In this document: piece after piece, positions 35,614-44,032 of the stretch | How the letters are laid out: every line of letters begins with the position of its first letter | How positions within the stretch are numbered: the first letter of the stretch is position 1 | Source: Bradyrhizobium liaoningense | GTDB taxonomy: Bacteria; Pseudomonadota; Alphaproteobacteria; Rhizobiales; Xanthobacteraceae | Assembly (NCBI RefSeq): GCF_018130825.1 | Contig: NZ_JAFCJS010000002.1 | Span: 310,001 to 374,000, forward strand | DNA length: 64,000 nucleotides | Direction of reading: 5' to 3' | Notes under the pieces: generated by a model | Told to the model about the DNA's origin: nothing | Databases searched by the model: none | What the model saw: only the letters and a program-made list of their open reading frames with translations | Translations under genes and position numbers: made by a program

Positions 35614-35650
35614 TTGACGGGACCTAATCATTTGTACATTAGTACAAATG
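35614..35650 (+). promoter_or_regulatory. Promoter with TetR-type operator upstream of the ring-cleavage dioxygenase gene
   Basis: TTGACG (35614-35619) is a -35 candidate. A palindrome with nine-base arms CATTTGTAC and GTACAAATG lies at 35629-35650 and covers the -10 region. The stretch from TTGTTGACG to the end of the palindrome nearly matches the promoter of the TetR gene at 62562-62596, with identical spacing. The site implies repression by that protein. The rest of the 427-base gap 35338-35764 holds an untranslated leader of about 115 bases and nothing else I recognise. Confidence 0.7.
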
Positions 35651-35764
35651 AAATCGTAACCATCGCTGCCGCGCAGGGGCGCCCCTCTTTGTGCCCCAAT
35701 GAATGGCACCGTCGGTCAGGCGGAAAAGCAGCCACGCCTTACTGGACAAGCCCTGGAGGAAATC

Positions 35765-36733
35765 ATGCAGCCCGAACCGATCCTCGATCTCGCCCATCTC
35801 GGCCATATGGAACTGCTGACGCCGAAGCCCGACGAGAGCCTGAAATTCTTCGTCGACGTGATGGGGATGACCGTCAGCGGGCAGAAAGGGGAGTCGGTCT
35901 ACCTGCGCGGCTGGGACGATTACGAGCGCTATTCGCTCAAGCTGACGGCATCGAAGACGTCGGGCATGGAGCACATGGCGCTGCGCGCGCGCAGCCAGCA
36001 GGCGCTGGAGCGCCGTGTTGCGGCGTTGAAAGGATCCGGCTTCGACATCGGCTGGATCGACGGCGACATGGGGCAGGGGCCGACGTTCCGCTGCCGCGAC
36101 CCTGATGGGCACATCGTCGAGCTCTATTACGAGACCGAATGGTATCAGGCGCCGCCGGAGCTGAAGCCCGCGCTGAAGAACCAGGCGCAGCGCTTTCCCG
36201 CGCGCGGCGTCAATGTCCGCCGCCTCGATCACCTCAACTGCCTCGCCGTCGACATCAAGGCGAACCGCGAGTTCTTCGAAAACTATCTCGGCTGCCGGCT
36301 CACCGAGCAGATCGTGCTCAACGACGGCCGGGAAGCGGCGATGTGGCTGACCATGTCGAACAAGAGCTACGACTTCGCCTATTCGCTCGATCATTCCGGC
36401 ACGCCCGGCCGCTTCCATCACGTCACCTACGCGCTCGACAGCCGCGAGGAGATTCTTCGCGCCGCAGATATTTTCCTTGAGAATGGCGTGCATATCGAGA
36501 CCGGCCCGCACAAGCACGCGATCCAGCAGACCTTCTTCCTCTACGTCTACGAGCCCGGCGGCAACCGCGTCGAGGTCGCCAATGCCGGCGCGCGCCTGAT
36601 CCTCGCGCCCGATTGGAAGCCGATCGTGTGGACCGAGGAGGAGCGCAAGAAGGGCCAGGCCTGGGGATTGAAGACGATCGAGTCCTTCCACACCCACGGC
36701 ACACCGCCGGTGGAGGTGAAGAAGCACGGCTGA
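35765..36733 (+). CDS. Extradiol ring-cleavage dioxygenase (catechol 2,3-dioxygenase-like, VOC fold)
   Basis: A 322-residue two-domain VOC protein. The iron ligands expected for type I extradiol dioxygenases are visible in the second domain: LDHLNCLA (first His), GRFHHVTYAL (second His) and NRVEVANAG (Glu). Its N-terminal domain has the matching fold without ligands. GGAGG lies before ATG 35765. Such enzymes open catechol-type rings next to the hydroxyls. It is alone on its strand and ends 13 bases from the nicB stop. Its promoter links it to the TetR gene 27 kb away rather than to the nicotinate genes. Confidence 0.87.
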   Translation: MQPEPILDLAHLGHMELLTPKPDESLKFFVDVMGMTVSGQKGESVYLRGWDDYERYSLKLTASKTSGMEHMALRARSQQALERRVAALKGSGFDIGWIDGDMGQGPTFRCRDPDGHIVELYYETEWYQAPPELKPALKNQAQRFPARGVNVRRLDHLNCLAVDIKANREFFENYLGCRLTEQIVLNDGREAAMWLTMSNKSYDFAYSLDHSGTPGRFHHVTYALDSREEILRAADIFLENGVHIETGPHKHAIQQTFFLYVYEPGGNRVEVANAGARLILAPDWKPIVWTEEERKKGQAWGLKTIESFHTHGTPPVEVKKHG

Positions 36734-36746
36734 TTGCGCGCTTCTC

Positions 36747-39700
36747 TCAATGCGTGGACGATCGTAGCCTTGCGATCGTCTCCCGCACGCCGCTCCACGC
36801 CGGCTTGTCCGGCGCGAACTGCTTGCGCAGGAAGGTGACGAGCTCCTCGACCTGTGCGTCGCTCATGCTGTTCCTGAACGCCGGCATGTAGCCGAGATCG
36901 CTCGACACGGGATCAGTGATGCCGTGCAGGATCACCTGCACGAGATTGTCCGATGTCGCGCTGTGCAGATTGCTGTTGAGCGCGAGCGAGGGCCTGCTGC
37001 CGAACAGCGGCAGGCCGCCGACCTCGTGGCACACGGCGCAGGCGCCGTGATAGAGACGCGCGCCAGTGGAGGAGGCGACGGTGACCTGTGTCGCGCTTTC
37101 TAGCCGTGCCGCAACCGCGTCCGGCGTCTCGGCTGCGCCGTCGTTGAACGAGTTGAGATAGACCGCCATCGCGCGGATGTCCTGGTCGGGCAGGGCTTTC
37201 AGATCCCTGACGATCGGCGCCATCGGGCCGGCGGCGACGCCGTGATAGCGCGAATGGCCGGTGCGCAAGTAAGCGTAGAGCTCGTCCTCGCTCCACGGGA
37301 TCGGCGCGTGCGAGAGCGAAGTCAGCGGCGGGGCTTCCCAGCCCTCGGCAAAGCCGCCGGCAAGATAGGCATTGCGCTGCTCGGCGCCGAGCGCATTGCG
37401 CGGCGAATGGCAGGCGCTGCAATGGCCGAGGCTCTCGACGAGATAGGCGCCGCGATTCCACGCCTCGGATTTTGTGGGATCGGGCTTGAATTCGCTCGTC
37501 CCGTGGAACAGCGCGTTCCAGCCCGCAAGCAGCGGACGGAGATTGAACGGGAAGGCGAGCGTGTTGGCGGGCGCCGTCGCGCGCACCGAGGGCTGTGCCA
37601 TCAGGTAGGCGTAGAGCGCCTGCATGTCGGCATCGCCAGTCCTCGCGAAATGCGTGTAGGGGAAGGCGGGATAGAGTTGGCGGCCGTCGCGATGCAGGCC
37701 ATCGCGCATCGCGCGTTCGAAGGCGGGATAGGACCAGGCGCCGATGCCGGTCTCGACGTCGGGCGTGATGTTGGTCGAATAGATCGTGCCGAACGGCGTC
37801 TCAAGCGCGCGGCCGCCCGCGTTGGGCACGCCGCCAAGGCTGGTGTGGCACTCCGCGCAATTGCCGAGCGCGGCAAGCTGCTCTCCGCGCGCGATCGTCG
37901 CCGCGGAATAGACCGACGCATCGGGGCGTGCGATGGGCGCAATGGCGCGCCCCGGCAGAAACGCGGCGCCAATTCCAATTGCAGCGGTGCAGACCGCCGC
38001 AATCGTCGCGTAGATGCCGGCGCGCTTGGCGAACGGATTTTCCCAGATGCGAGGCGGAGGCGGGGCTGCGGGCGCGGGCAGGGCCTGCGGTGTCGCCGCT
38101 GCCTCACCGTGTAGGCCCTTGAGGATGCGCTCGGGCGTGAACGGCGGCTCGCGAAAGCGCACGCCGGTGGCATCGAAGATCGCATTGGCAATCGCCGCTG
38201 CGCTCGGCACGGAAGCGGACTCGCCGACGCCGAGCGGCGGCTGGTCCTGCCGCGGCAGCATCAGCACGTCGATCTTGGGGACGTCGGGGAAGGGGATGAT
38301 CGGATAGGCGCCCCATTCGCGCGCCGCCACCGCGCCGCGCTCGAACGAGACCTCCTCCATCAGCGCGCGGCTGGTGGACTGGATGACGTTGCCGTGGATC
38401 TGGTGGCGCACACCGTCCGGATTGATCATCAACCCGGAGTCCTGCCCGGCGATGACGCGCGTCACGCTGACGTCGCCGGTGGTCTTGTTCACCGCGACGT
38501 CCGTCACCCATGCCGACCACGCCGCGCCATAGCCGGGAAACTTGCTGTGGACATAGAGCGCATAGGCAAAGCCGCGCCCGTGCACGATCTCGCCATCTTT
38601 CTCTTCGCGAACCGGGCGCGGCGCCCAGCCCGCGCGCTCGGCGACCGCATTGACGAGATCGACGGCGCGCGGGTCTTTCAGATAGCGCAGGCGATATTCG
38701 ATCGGATCGACGCCGGCCTCGGTCGCGGCCTCGTCGATGTAGGATTCATGCGCAAAGGTGTTCGGCAGCGCCGAGACGCCGCGGAACCAGGACGCGCGCA
38801 CGATCGGCGCCATGTCGTGGGCGACGACGCGCATGTGGTCGTAGTCGTAAGGCGGGATCGCGGTGCGGTCGCCCATCTGCAGCACGGCGGGATCGGGCGC
38901 GATGCGGCCGGTCAGCAGCAGCGCCAGCGTCGGGGCGGCGTTCGAGGGATAACGCGTGGCGAGATCGTAAGCCGCAATGCCGCCGTTGGCATCGAGGCCA
39001 CCGTTGACGTCGATGAGCTGCGCGGTGCCCTTGGGCTCCCAGGCATGCTCCTGCTCGCGCGTCAGCTGCACGCGGACGGGGCGGCCGACGGCGCGCGACA
39101 GCAGCAGGGCATCCGCGGTGACGTCATCGGCGCAGTTGCGGCCGTAGCAGCCGGCGGCCTCCAGCCTGACGACCTCGATCTCGCTCTCGGGACGCTCGAT
39201 CAGCAGTGCGAGATCGCTGCGCAGCACGTGCGGGTTCTGCGTGCCCGACCAGACGCGGATATTGCCGTCCTGGAAGTCGGCGACCGCGCAGGACGGGCCG
39301 ATCGAGGCGTGCATCTGGTACGGCCAGACGTAGGTGCGCTGCATCGGCCTGGCCGCGCCGGCAATTGCCTTGTCGACCTCGCCCTTGTCGATCAGCGTGC
39401 GCGGCGTCGACGGATTGGCGCGCAGCGCGGTCTCGATATCGGCGAGGTCGGTGAGGGCGGGCGTCGGCTTCCAGCTCAGCTTGAGCTGCTCGGCGGCGCG
39501 AATCGCATTCTCTTCGCGCTCGGCAACGACGCCGACGAAATCGCCGATGTGGACGACGGCGACGAGGCCGGGAATGTCGCGCACCGAGGATTCATCGACC
39601 GCGAGCAGGCTGGTGCCGACGAACGGCCCGGCATCGACGCCGGAATAGGGCGGCCGCACCACGCGGCCGTGCAGCATGCCTGGCACCCGAATGTCGTGCA

Positions 39701-40268
39701 CGAAGGTCAATTCGCCCGTGGCCTTGGCCGGCAGGTCGACACGCGGGACGGAGTGGCCGACGATGGCGTAGTCGCCCACGGGCTTCACGGTGACGTCGTC
39801 TTCGAGCTCGAGCCGGATCTCTTCGCCGCCGATCAGCTCGCCATAGCTGACGCTGCGATTGTGTCCGCGCACGAGGCCGTCTTCGATCTTGAGGTCGGCG
39901 GCCGGCAGCTCCAGCCGTTCGGCCGCGCGTGCGATCAGGAAATGACGCGCCTGCGCCGCGGCCTTGCGCAGGGGAACGGCGGTGATCTGGATGGTCTCGC
40001 TCGCGATCGTTGCGCCCTGGTTCGGCACCACCGAGGTGTCGCCGAGCACGACGACGACGCGCGCAAAGGAGACGTCGAGCTCCTCGGCGACAATCTGGCC
40101 TAGCGCAGTGCGGATGCCGGTGCCGAGATCGACATGGCCGTTATAGGCCGTGACCGAACCGTCCGCGGTGATGCGGACGAAGGTCTCGGATGTGACCTCG
40201 TCCACACTGCGGGCGACGACAAGCGAGCCGGATGGCCGCTCAGCTCCGTTCGAAACAGGGGAGGCCAT
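36747..40268 (-). CDS. nicB: Nicotinate dehydrogenase large subunit: molybdopterin domains plus three c-type haem sites
   Basis: An 1173-residue protein, close to the 1187 residues of Pseudomonas putida NicB. Residues about 1-730 form the xanthine-dehydrogenase-family molybdopterin-binding region (HVDLGTGIRTALGQI, GVGESASVPSAAAIANAI). One transmembrane helix lies at about 750-772. It is followed by three cytochrome c domains with haem sites CAECH (C804), CSACH (C950) and CAVCH (C1077). With the 2Fe-2S subunit it should hydroxylate nicotinate at C6 and pass electrons to the respiratory chain. Isoquinoline 1-oxidoreductase is the nearest alternative, but the reductase and enamidase nearby favour nicotinate. 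ATG 40268 overlaps the nicA stop by one base. Confidence 0.85.
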   Translation of the reverse strand: MASPVSNGAERPSGSLVVARSVDEVTSETFVRITADGSVTAYNGHVDLGTGIRTALGQIVAEELDVSFARVVVVLGDTSVVPNQGATIASETIQITAVPLRKAAAQARHFLIARAAERLELPAADLKIEDGLVRGHNRSVSYGELIGGEEIRLELEDDVTVKPVGDYAIVGHSVPRVDLPAKATGELTFVHDIRVPGMLHGRVVRPPYSGVDAGPFVGTSLLAVDESSVRDIPGLVAVVHIGDFVGVVAEREENAIRAAEQLKLSWKPTPALTDLADIETALRANPSTPRTLIDKGEVDKAIAGAARPMQRTYVWPYQMHASIGPSCAVADFQDGNIRVWSGTQNPHVLRSDLALLIERPESEIEVVRLEAAGCYGRNCADDVTADALLLSRAVGRPVRVQLTREQEHAWEPKGTAQLIDVNGGLDANGGIAAYDLATRYPSNAAPTLALLLTGRIAPDPAVLQMGDRTAIPPYDYDHMRVVAHDMAPIVRASWFRGVSALPNTFAHESYIDEAATEAGVDPIEYRLRYLKDPRAVDLVNAVAERAGWAPRPVREEKDGEIVHGRGFAYALYVHSKFPGYGAAWSAWVTDVAVNKTTGDVSVTRVIAGQDSGLMINPDGVRHQIHGNVIQSTSRALMEEVSFERGAVAAREWGAYPIIPFPDVPKIDVLMLPRQDQPPLGVGESASVPSAAAIANAIFDATGVRFREPPFTPERILKGLHGEAAATPQALPAPAAPPPPRIWENPFAKRAGIYATIAAVCTAAIGIGAAFLPGRAIAPIARPDASVYSAATIARGEQLAALGNCAECHTSLGGVPNAGGRALETPFGTIYSTNITPDVETGIGAWSYPAFERAMRDGLHRDGRQLYPAFPYTHFARTGDADMQALYAYLMAQPSVRATAPANTLAFPFNLRPLLAGWNALFHGTSEFKPDPTKSEAWNRGAYLVESLGHCSACHSPRNALGAEQRNAYLAGGFAEGWEAPPLTSLSHAPIPWSEDELYAYLRTGHSRYHGVAAGPMAPIVRDLKALPDQDIRAMAVYLNSFNDGAAETPDAVAARLESATQVTVASSTGARLYHGACAVCHEVGGLPLFGSRPSLALNSNLHSATSDNLVQVILHGITDPVSSDLGYMPAFRNSMSDAQVEELVTFLRKQFAPDKPAWSGVRETIARLRSSTH

Positions 40269-40750
40269 CAATCCGCGGCCTCGGTGAGCTGGCCGGATGC
40301 GCGCATCACCGCGCGCAGGATTTCGACATGCGTGCCGCAGCGGCAGAGATTGTAGCGCAGCGCCGCCAGCGCCTCCTGCTCGGTCGGACGCGGGTTCTGC
40401 GCGAGCAGCGCCTTGGTGGTCACGATCATGCCGTTGAGGCAGTAGCCGCATTGCGCGGCCTGCTCGTCGATGAAGGCCTGCTGCACGACATCGGGCTTGT
40501 CACGCGTGCCGAGGCCTTCGAGCGTCACGATGTCGCGTCCGGCGCAGCCGCCGATCGGAATTACGCAGGAGCGCGCCGCGGTACCGTCGATCAGGACAGT
40601 ACAGGTGCCGCATTCGCCGAGACCGCAGCCATATTTCGGACCGTTGAGCGCGAGATCGTTGCGCAGCACATAGAGCAGCGGCGTCTGGCGCTCTGCAGCG
40701 ACCTCGTGGATCCTGCCGTTCACGGTGAGGCGGATCGGTGTCTGCGTCAT
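40268..40750 (-). CDS. nicA: Nicotinate dehydrogenase small 2Fe-2S subunit
   Basis: A 160-residue protein, about the size of P. putida NicA (157). The N-terminal plant-ferredoxin-type cluster site is CGLGECGTC with a further Cys at SCVIP. The C-terminal helical domain binds the second cluster through CGYC and CRCG. It carries electrons from the molybdenum centre to the haem domains of NicB. ATG 40750 has GGGAACAGGG upstream. It is the first gene of the minus-strand operon and diverges from the reductase gene across 251 bases of regulatory DNA. Confidence 0.87.
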   Translation of the reverse strand: MTQTPIRLTVNGRIHEVAAERQTPLLYVLRNDLALNGPKYGCGLGECGTCTVLIDGTAARSCVIPIGGCAGRDIVTLEGLGTRDKPDVVQQAFIDEQAAQCGYCLNGMIVTTKALLAQNPRPTEQEALAALRYNLCRCGTHVEILRAVMRASGQLTEAAD

Positions 40751-40806
40751 CCCTGTTCCCAAGCCCAAGACCATGCAGTCGCAAAAATTCTACGCCGCGA
40801 CGATAC

Positions 40807-40822
40807 CGTTTGTACACAAACG
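40807..40822. promoter_or_regulatory. Perfect palindrome upstream of nicA
   Basis: CGTTTGTACACAAACG has seven-base arms CGTTTGT and ACAAACG around two central bases, about 57 bases before the nicA start. Its ten-base half CGTTTGTACA recurs inverted at 51907-51916, beside the palindrome before fpr. It may be a binding site for the operon's regulator or for a second protein. Confidence 0.5.
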
Positions 40823-40930
40823 TGCAAGCCGTGCATGTCGCACTGCAGCGCGATTGCCTTCTTTGTGGACAGAGCCGATAGGCAAATGAGGTTTTATGCA
40901 GCAGCCACATCTTTTGCGCTGCACCGCCGC

Positions 40931-40978
40931 TTGACAGCGCCGGGGGACCGCGCGCAACATCGTTCGTATACGAATGAT
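40931..40978 (+). promoter_or_regulatory. Promoter and 20-base palindromic operator of the 6-hydroxynicotinate reductase operon
   Basis: TTGACA (40931-40936) with a weak CAACAT 18 bases later forms a sigma-70-like promoter. Over the expected start point lies ATCGTTCGTATACGAATGAT (40959-40978), whose core TTCGTATACGAA is a perfect palindrome. Sixteen of 18 bases match the palindrome at 51886-51903 before fpr. The position suits a repressor, and the MarR protein encoded at 48752 is the obvious candidate. Confidence 0.65.
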
Positions 40979-41001
40979 AACGACGTCTCCGCTGGCCTGA
41001 C

Positions 41002-42459
41002 ATGGTGATGGAAACAACGAGCGCTGCCACCGACAAGATCCGCTGCGATGCCTGTCCGGTGATGTGCTACATCAAGCCGGGCGCGGCGGGCGCCTGCGAC
41101 CGCTATGCCAATCACGACGGCAAGCTCGTCCGCGTCGATCCGCATGTGATCCTGGAGCGCACCGTCTCGCATGGCGGCAAGCTCGTTCCGTTCAGCCGCA
41201 CGGAAGACTGGGACGGCAAGATCGTCCACGAGCCTTCGACCTTCGTCACCGCGATCGGCGCGGGCACGACCTATCCCGACTACAAGCCGGCGCCGTTCAT
41301 CGTCTCCGCGGAAGTGGACGGCGTCGACATGGTGACCGTGGTCACCGAGGGCATCTTCTCCTATTGCGGCATCAAGGTGAAGATCGACACCGACCGCTAT
41401 CTCGGGCCCGAAACCGCGACCGTGCGCGCGCAGGGCGAGGCGGTCGGCCACGTCACCACCAGCGAATACGGCTCGCAGATGCTGTCGCTCGGCGGCGTGC
41501 ATCATCTCACCGGCGGCTCCAAGAAGGAGGGCCGCGTCACCTGCGATACGCTGATGGACCTCGCCAATTGCAAGGCGGTGGAACTGACCATCGATGGCGG
41601 CGCGAGCGTTGTGGTGCAGGCCGGCCAGCCGCCGATCGTCAACGGCGTGAAGGAAGAGCGCATGCGGGTCGGCTGCGGCTCGGCGACGATCGGCATGTTC
41701 GCCAAGCAATGGCACGGCAAGGTCGACGAGGTCGTCGTGGTCGACGACCACATCACCGGCGTGCTCTCGGAGCACCAGGCTGGCAAGCTGCTCGACATCG
41801 CCGACACCGGAATCAAGATGAAGGGCCGTCGCTCGACGCCCGGCCGCTACTTCCAGGTCGCCGATCCCGGCACGGGGTGGGGCGGCACCAACATTTCCGA
41901 TCCGCTCTCGATCCTCGGGCCGTTCGACAAGAAGGAGGCGAAGGCCGGGTTGACCATGCTGATGGTGTCCACGACCGGCGAGCATTCGTCCTATTACGTG
42001 CTCGACGAGTCCTTGAACCCGGTCGAGACCGAGATGCCTGCCGACCTCAAGTTCTCCGTCGAGCGTATCCAGGAGAATTGCGAGCCGGCATTGTGCACGG
42101 TGCTGTTCATGGCGGGCGCGGGCGGCTCGCTGCGCGCCGGCGTCACCGACAATCCGGTGCGGCTCACCCGTTCGGTGAAGGATGCGCTGACGCGCGTCAC
42201 CAGCGGCGGCGCGCCGGTCTATGTCTGGCCGGGCGGCGGCATCACCTACATGGTCGACGTGACGCAGATGCCTTCGGGCGCGTTCGGCTACGTGCCGACG
42301 CCGGCGCTGGTCGCGCCGATCGAGTTCACGATGAAGCTGACGGATTATGCCGCGCTCGGCGGGCACATGGATTATGTGAAGCCGCTCTCCGAGGTGCAGA
42401 ACGGCGACGATGTCCGCCAGTTGCCCTGGCAGAACCCGATTCCGGGACCGCGGGCATGA
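41002..42459 (+). CDS. hnr: 6-hydroxynicotinate reductase (ferredoxin-type)
   Basis: A 485-residue protein. The N-terminus carries a cysteine cluster, C15, C18, C22 and C32 (CDACPVMCYIKPG...C), suited to an iron-sulfur centre. A long central domain is rich in Gly (LTGGSKKEGRV, AGAGGSLRAGVT). I recognise it as the 6-hydroxynicotinate reductase annotated in nicotinate-degrading rhizobia and E. barkeri. That enzyme reduces 6-hydroxynicotinate to 1,4,5,6-tetrahydro-6-oxonicotinate with reduced ferredoxin. The link to enamidase and NicAB in the same locus supports this. ATG 41002 or 41008; its TGA overlaps the next ATG by four bases. Confidence 0.78.
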   Translation: MVMETTSAATDKIRCDACPVMCYIKPGAAGACDRYANHDGKLVRVDPHVILERTVSHGGKLVPFSRTEDWDGKIVHEPSTFVTAIGAGTTYPDYKPAPFIVSAEVDGVDMVTVVTEGIFSYCGIKVKIDTDRYLGPETATVRAQGEAVGHVTTSEYGSQMLSLGGVHHLTGGSKKEGRVTCDTLMDLANCKAVELTIDGGASVVVQAGQPPIVNGVKEERMRVGCGSATIGMFAKQWHGKVDEVVVVDDHITGVLSEHQAGKLLDIADTGIKMKGRRSTPGRYFQVADPGTGWGGTNISDPLSILGPFDKKEAKAGLTMLMVSTTGEHSSYYVLDESLNPVETEMPADLKFSVERIQENCEPALCTVLFMAGAGGSLRAGVTDNPVRLTRSVKDALTRVTSGGAPVYVWPGGGITYMVDVTQMPSGAFGYVPTPALVAPIEFTMKLTDYAALGGHMDYVKPLSEVQNGDDVRQLPWQNPIPGPRA

Positions 42460-43352
42460 CACGGCTCCCGCAAATCGCATTGCTGTCTGATGGCCGGCGG
42501 CTGCATTTGCAGGATGGACCGATTGATCTGATCGTGGAGGCGAGGGGGCGCGCGGACGCAGTGCGTGCGGCCTATGAGGCGGCAGCGCAGCGGTTCACCG
42601 GACTTCTCGACGAGCTTTGCGCGGAACTGCCGGAACTGCGGGCGGCCGCTGGGACGCGAACGTCCTTGAAGGGCGTCGTTGCGCGGCGCATGCACGCCGC
42701 TGTTGCACCTTATGCCGCCGACTGCTTCATCACCCCAATGGCGGCAGTAGCCGGCAGTGTGGCGGAAGAGATTCTTGGCGCGATGCTGGCTGTCGCGTCC
42801 CTTGACCGGGCTTACGTCAACAATGGCGGCGACATCGCGCTGCATCTCGGCAAGGGCGAGCATTTTGCCGTCGGCCTGATGGATCGGCCGGACCGCGACG
42901 GCGTGATGCGGACCCTGAGGGTCGATTCAGATGAACCCGTGTGCGGCATCGCGACCAGCGGCCGTCACGGCCGCAGCTTTTCGCTCGGCATTGCCGACGC
43001 GGTGACGGTGCTCGCGGCGACGGCATCGCAGGCCGATGCGGCCGCGACTGTCATCGCCAATGCCGTCGATCTGCCCGGGCATCCCGCCATCATCCGGACG
43101 CCCGCGAACGAGCTTCAGCCCGACAGCGACCTCGGCGGGCGTCTCGTCACCCGCGGCGTCGGTGAATTGTCGCAAGACGAGATCGCGGCCGCGCTGGAAT
43201 CTGGCGCGGAATGTGCACGGCAATTGTTCGATCGCGGACTGATCGAGGGTGCCGTGCTGCGGCTTTGTGGTGATATGCTTGTCATCGGACCTAAGGATAT
43301 AGAAGAGCAACGAACGCGCCCGCTCGTGCTGGAGAACGCGGTCGATGCCTGA
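42456..43352 (+). CDS. UPF0280-family protein (ApbE-like fold)
   Basis: A 298-residue protein of the UPF0280 family. The segment YVNNGGDIALHLG and the later VCGIATSGRHGRSFSLGIADAVTVLA resemble the ApbE FAD:protein FMN transferase core (NVGGDI and ATSG..). It may therefore bind or attach a flavin. It is translationally coupled to the reductase gene (ATGA overlap), which suggests it matures or assists that Fe-S/flavin enzyme. This role is inference, since the family has no settled function. Confidence 0.75.
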   Translation: MTRLPQIALLSDGRRLHLQDGPIDLIVEARGRADAVRAAYEAAAQRFTGLLDELCAELPELRAAAGTRTSLKGVVARRMHAAVAPYAADCFITPMAAVAGSVAEEILGAMLAVASLDRAYVNNGGDIALHLGKGEHFAVGLMDRPDRDGVMRTLRVDSDEPVCGIATSGRHGRSFSLGIADAVTVLAATASQADAAATVIANAVDLPGHPAIIRTPANELQPDSDLGGRLVTRGVGELSQDEIAAALESGAECARQLFDRGLIEGAVLRLCGDMLVIGPKDIEEQRTRPLVLENAVDA

Positions 43353-43367
43353 ACAGGGAAGCGAAAC

Positions 43368-43952
43368 ATGAGCGCGATCATCCGCAAGATCGTCACCGTC
43401 GTCGAAGAGACGCAGATGGAGATGGGCCGCCAGGTCTCGCCGCCGACCCGGCGTGCCGCGGCGATCGCCGTGATCGAAAACCCGTTTGCCGGGAAGTATG
43501 TCGAGGATCTCTCGCCGCTGATCGCGATCGGCGAGGAGCTCGGCGAGCTCCTGTCGAAGCGCGCGGTGGCGGCGCTCGGCATCGAAGGCGCGAAGGCGCA
43601 GAGTTATGGCAAGGCCGCAGCCGTCGGCGAGAACGGTGAGCTCGAGCATGCCGCCGCCATCCTTCACCCCAAGATGGGCGCGCCGGTCCGCAAGGTGTTG
43701 GGCAAGGGCGCGGCGCTGATCCCGTCGTCGAAGAAGCGCAGCGGGCCGGGCACGACGCTCGACATTCCGCTGGGGCACAAGGACGCCGCCTTCGTGCGCA
43801 GCCATTTCGACGGCATGGAGGTGCAGATCAACGACGCGCCGCGCGCCAACGAGATCATGGTCGCGGTCGCCGTCACCGACAGCGGCCGTCCGCTGCCGCG
43901 CGTGGGCGGGCTGACGGTTGCTGAAGTCAAGGGCGAAGACGGCCTGAGATAG
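43368..43952 (+). CDS. DUF1185 'amino acid synthesis' family protein
   Basis: A 194-residue protein of the DUF1185 family, whose name in databases does not reflect a proven function. Motifs seen include KAQSYGKAAAVGENGELEHAAAILHPKMG (residues about 80-108) and APRANEIMVAVAVTDSGRP. It lies 15 bases after the UPF0280 gene and 80 bases before the transporter genes, inside the nicotinate operon. A step after ring opening, for example handling 2-formylglutarate, is possible but unproven. Confidence 0.72.
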   Translation: MSAIIRKIVTVVEETQMEMGRQVSPPTRRAAAIAVIENPFAGKYVEDLSPLIAIGEELGELLSKRAVAALGIEGAKAQSYGKAAAVGENGELEHAAAILHPKMGAPVRKVLGKGAALIPSSKKRSGPGTTLDIPLGHKDAAFVRSHFDGMEVQINDAPRANEIMVAVAVTDSGRPLPRVGGLTVAEVKGEDGLR

Positions 43953-44032
43953 GGTTTGAACCGGGGAGGCGGGCACAGCTTTCCCGACAAGATCGCGCTG
44001 AAGACGTAGAGAGTTCAAAACTGGAGGTTGGG

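Noticed and set aside
38394..40103. Plus-strand open frame of 569 codons opposite nicB
   Set aside because: Low-complexity Arg/Asp/Gly-rich translation inside a well-supported minus-strand gene.
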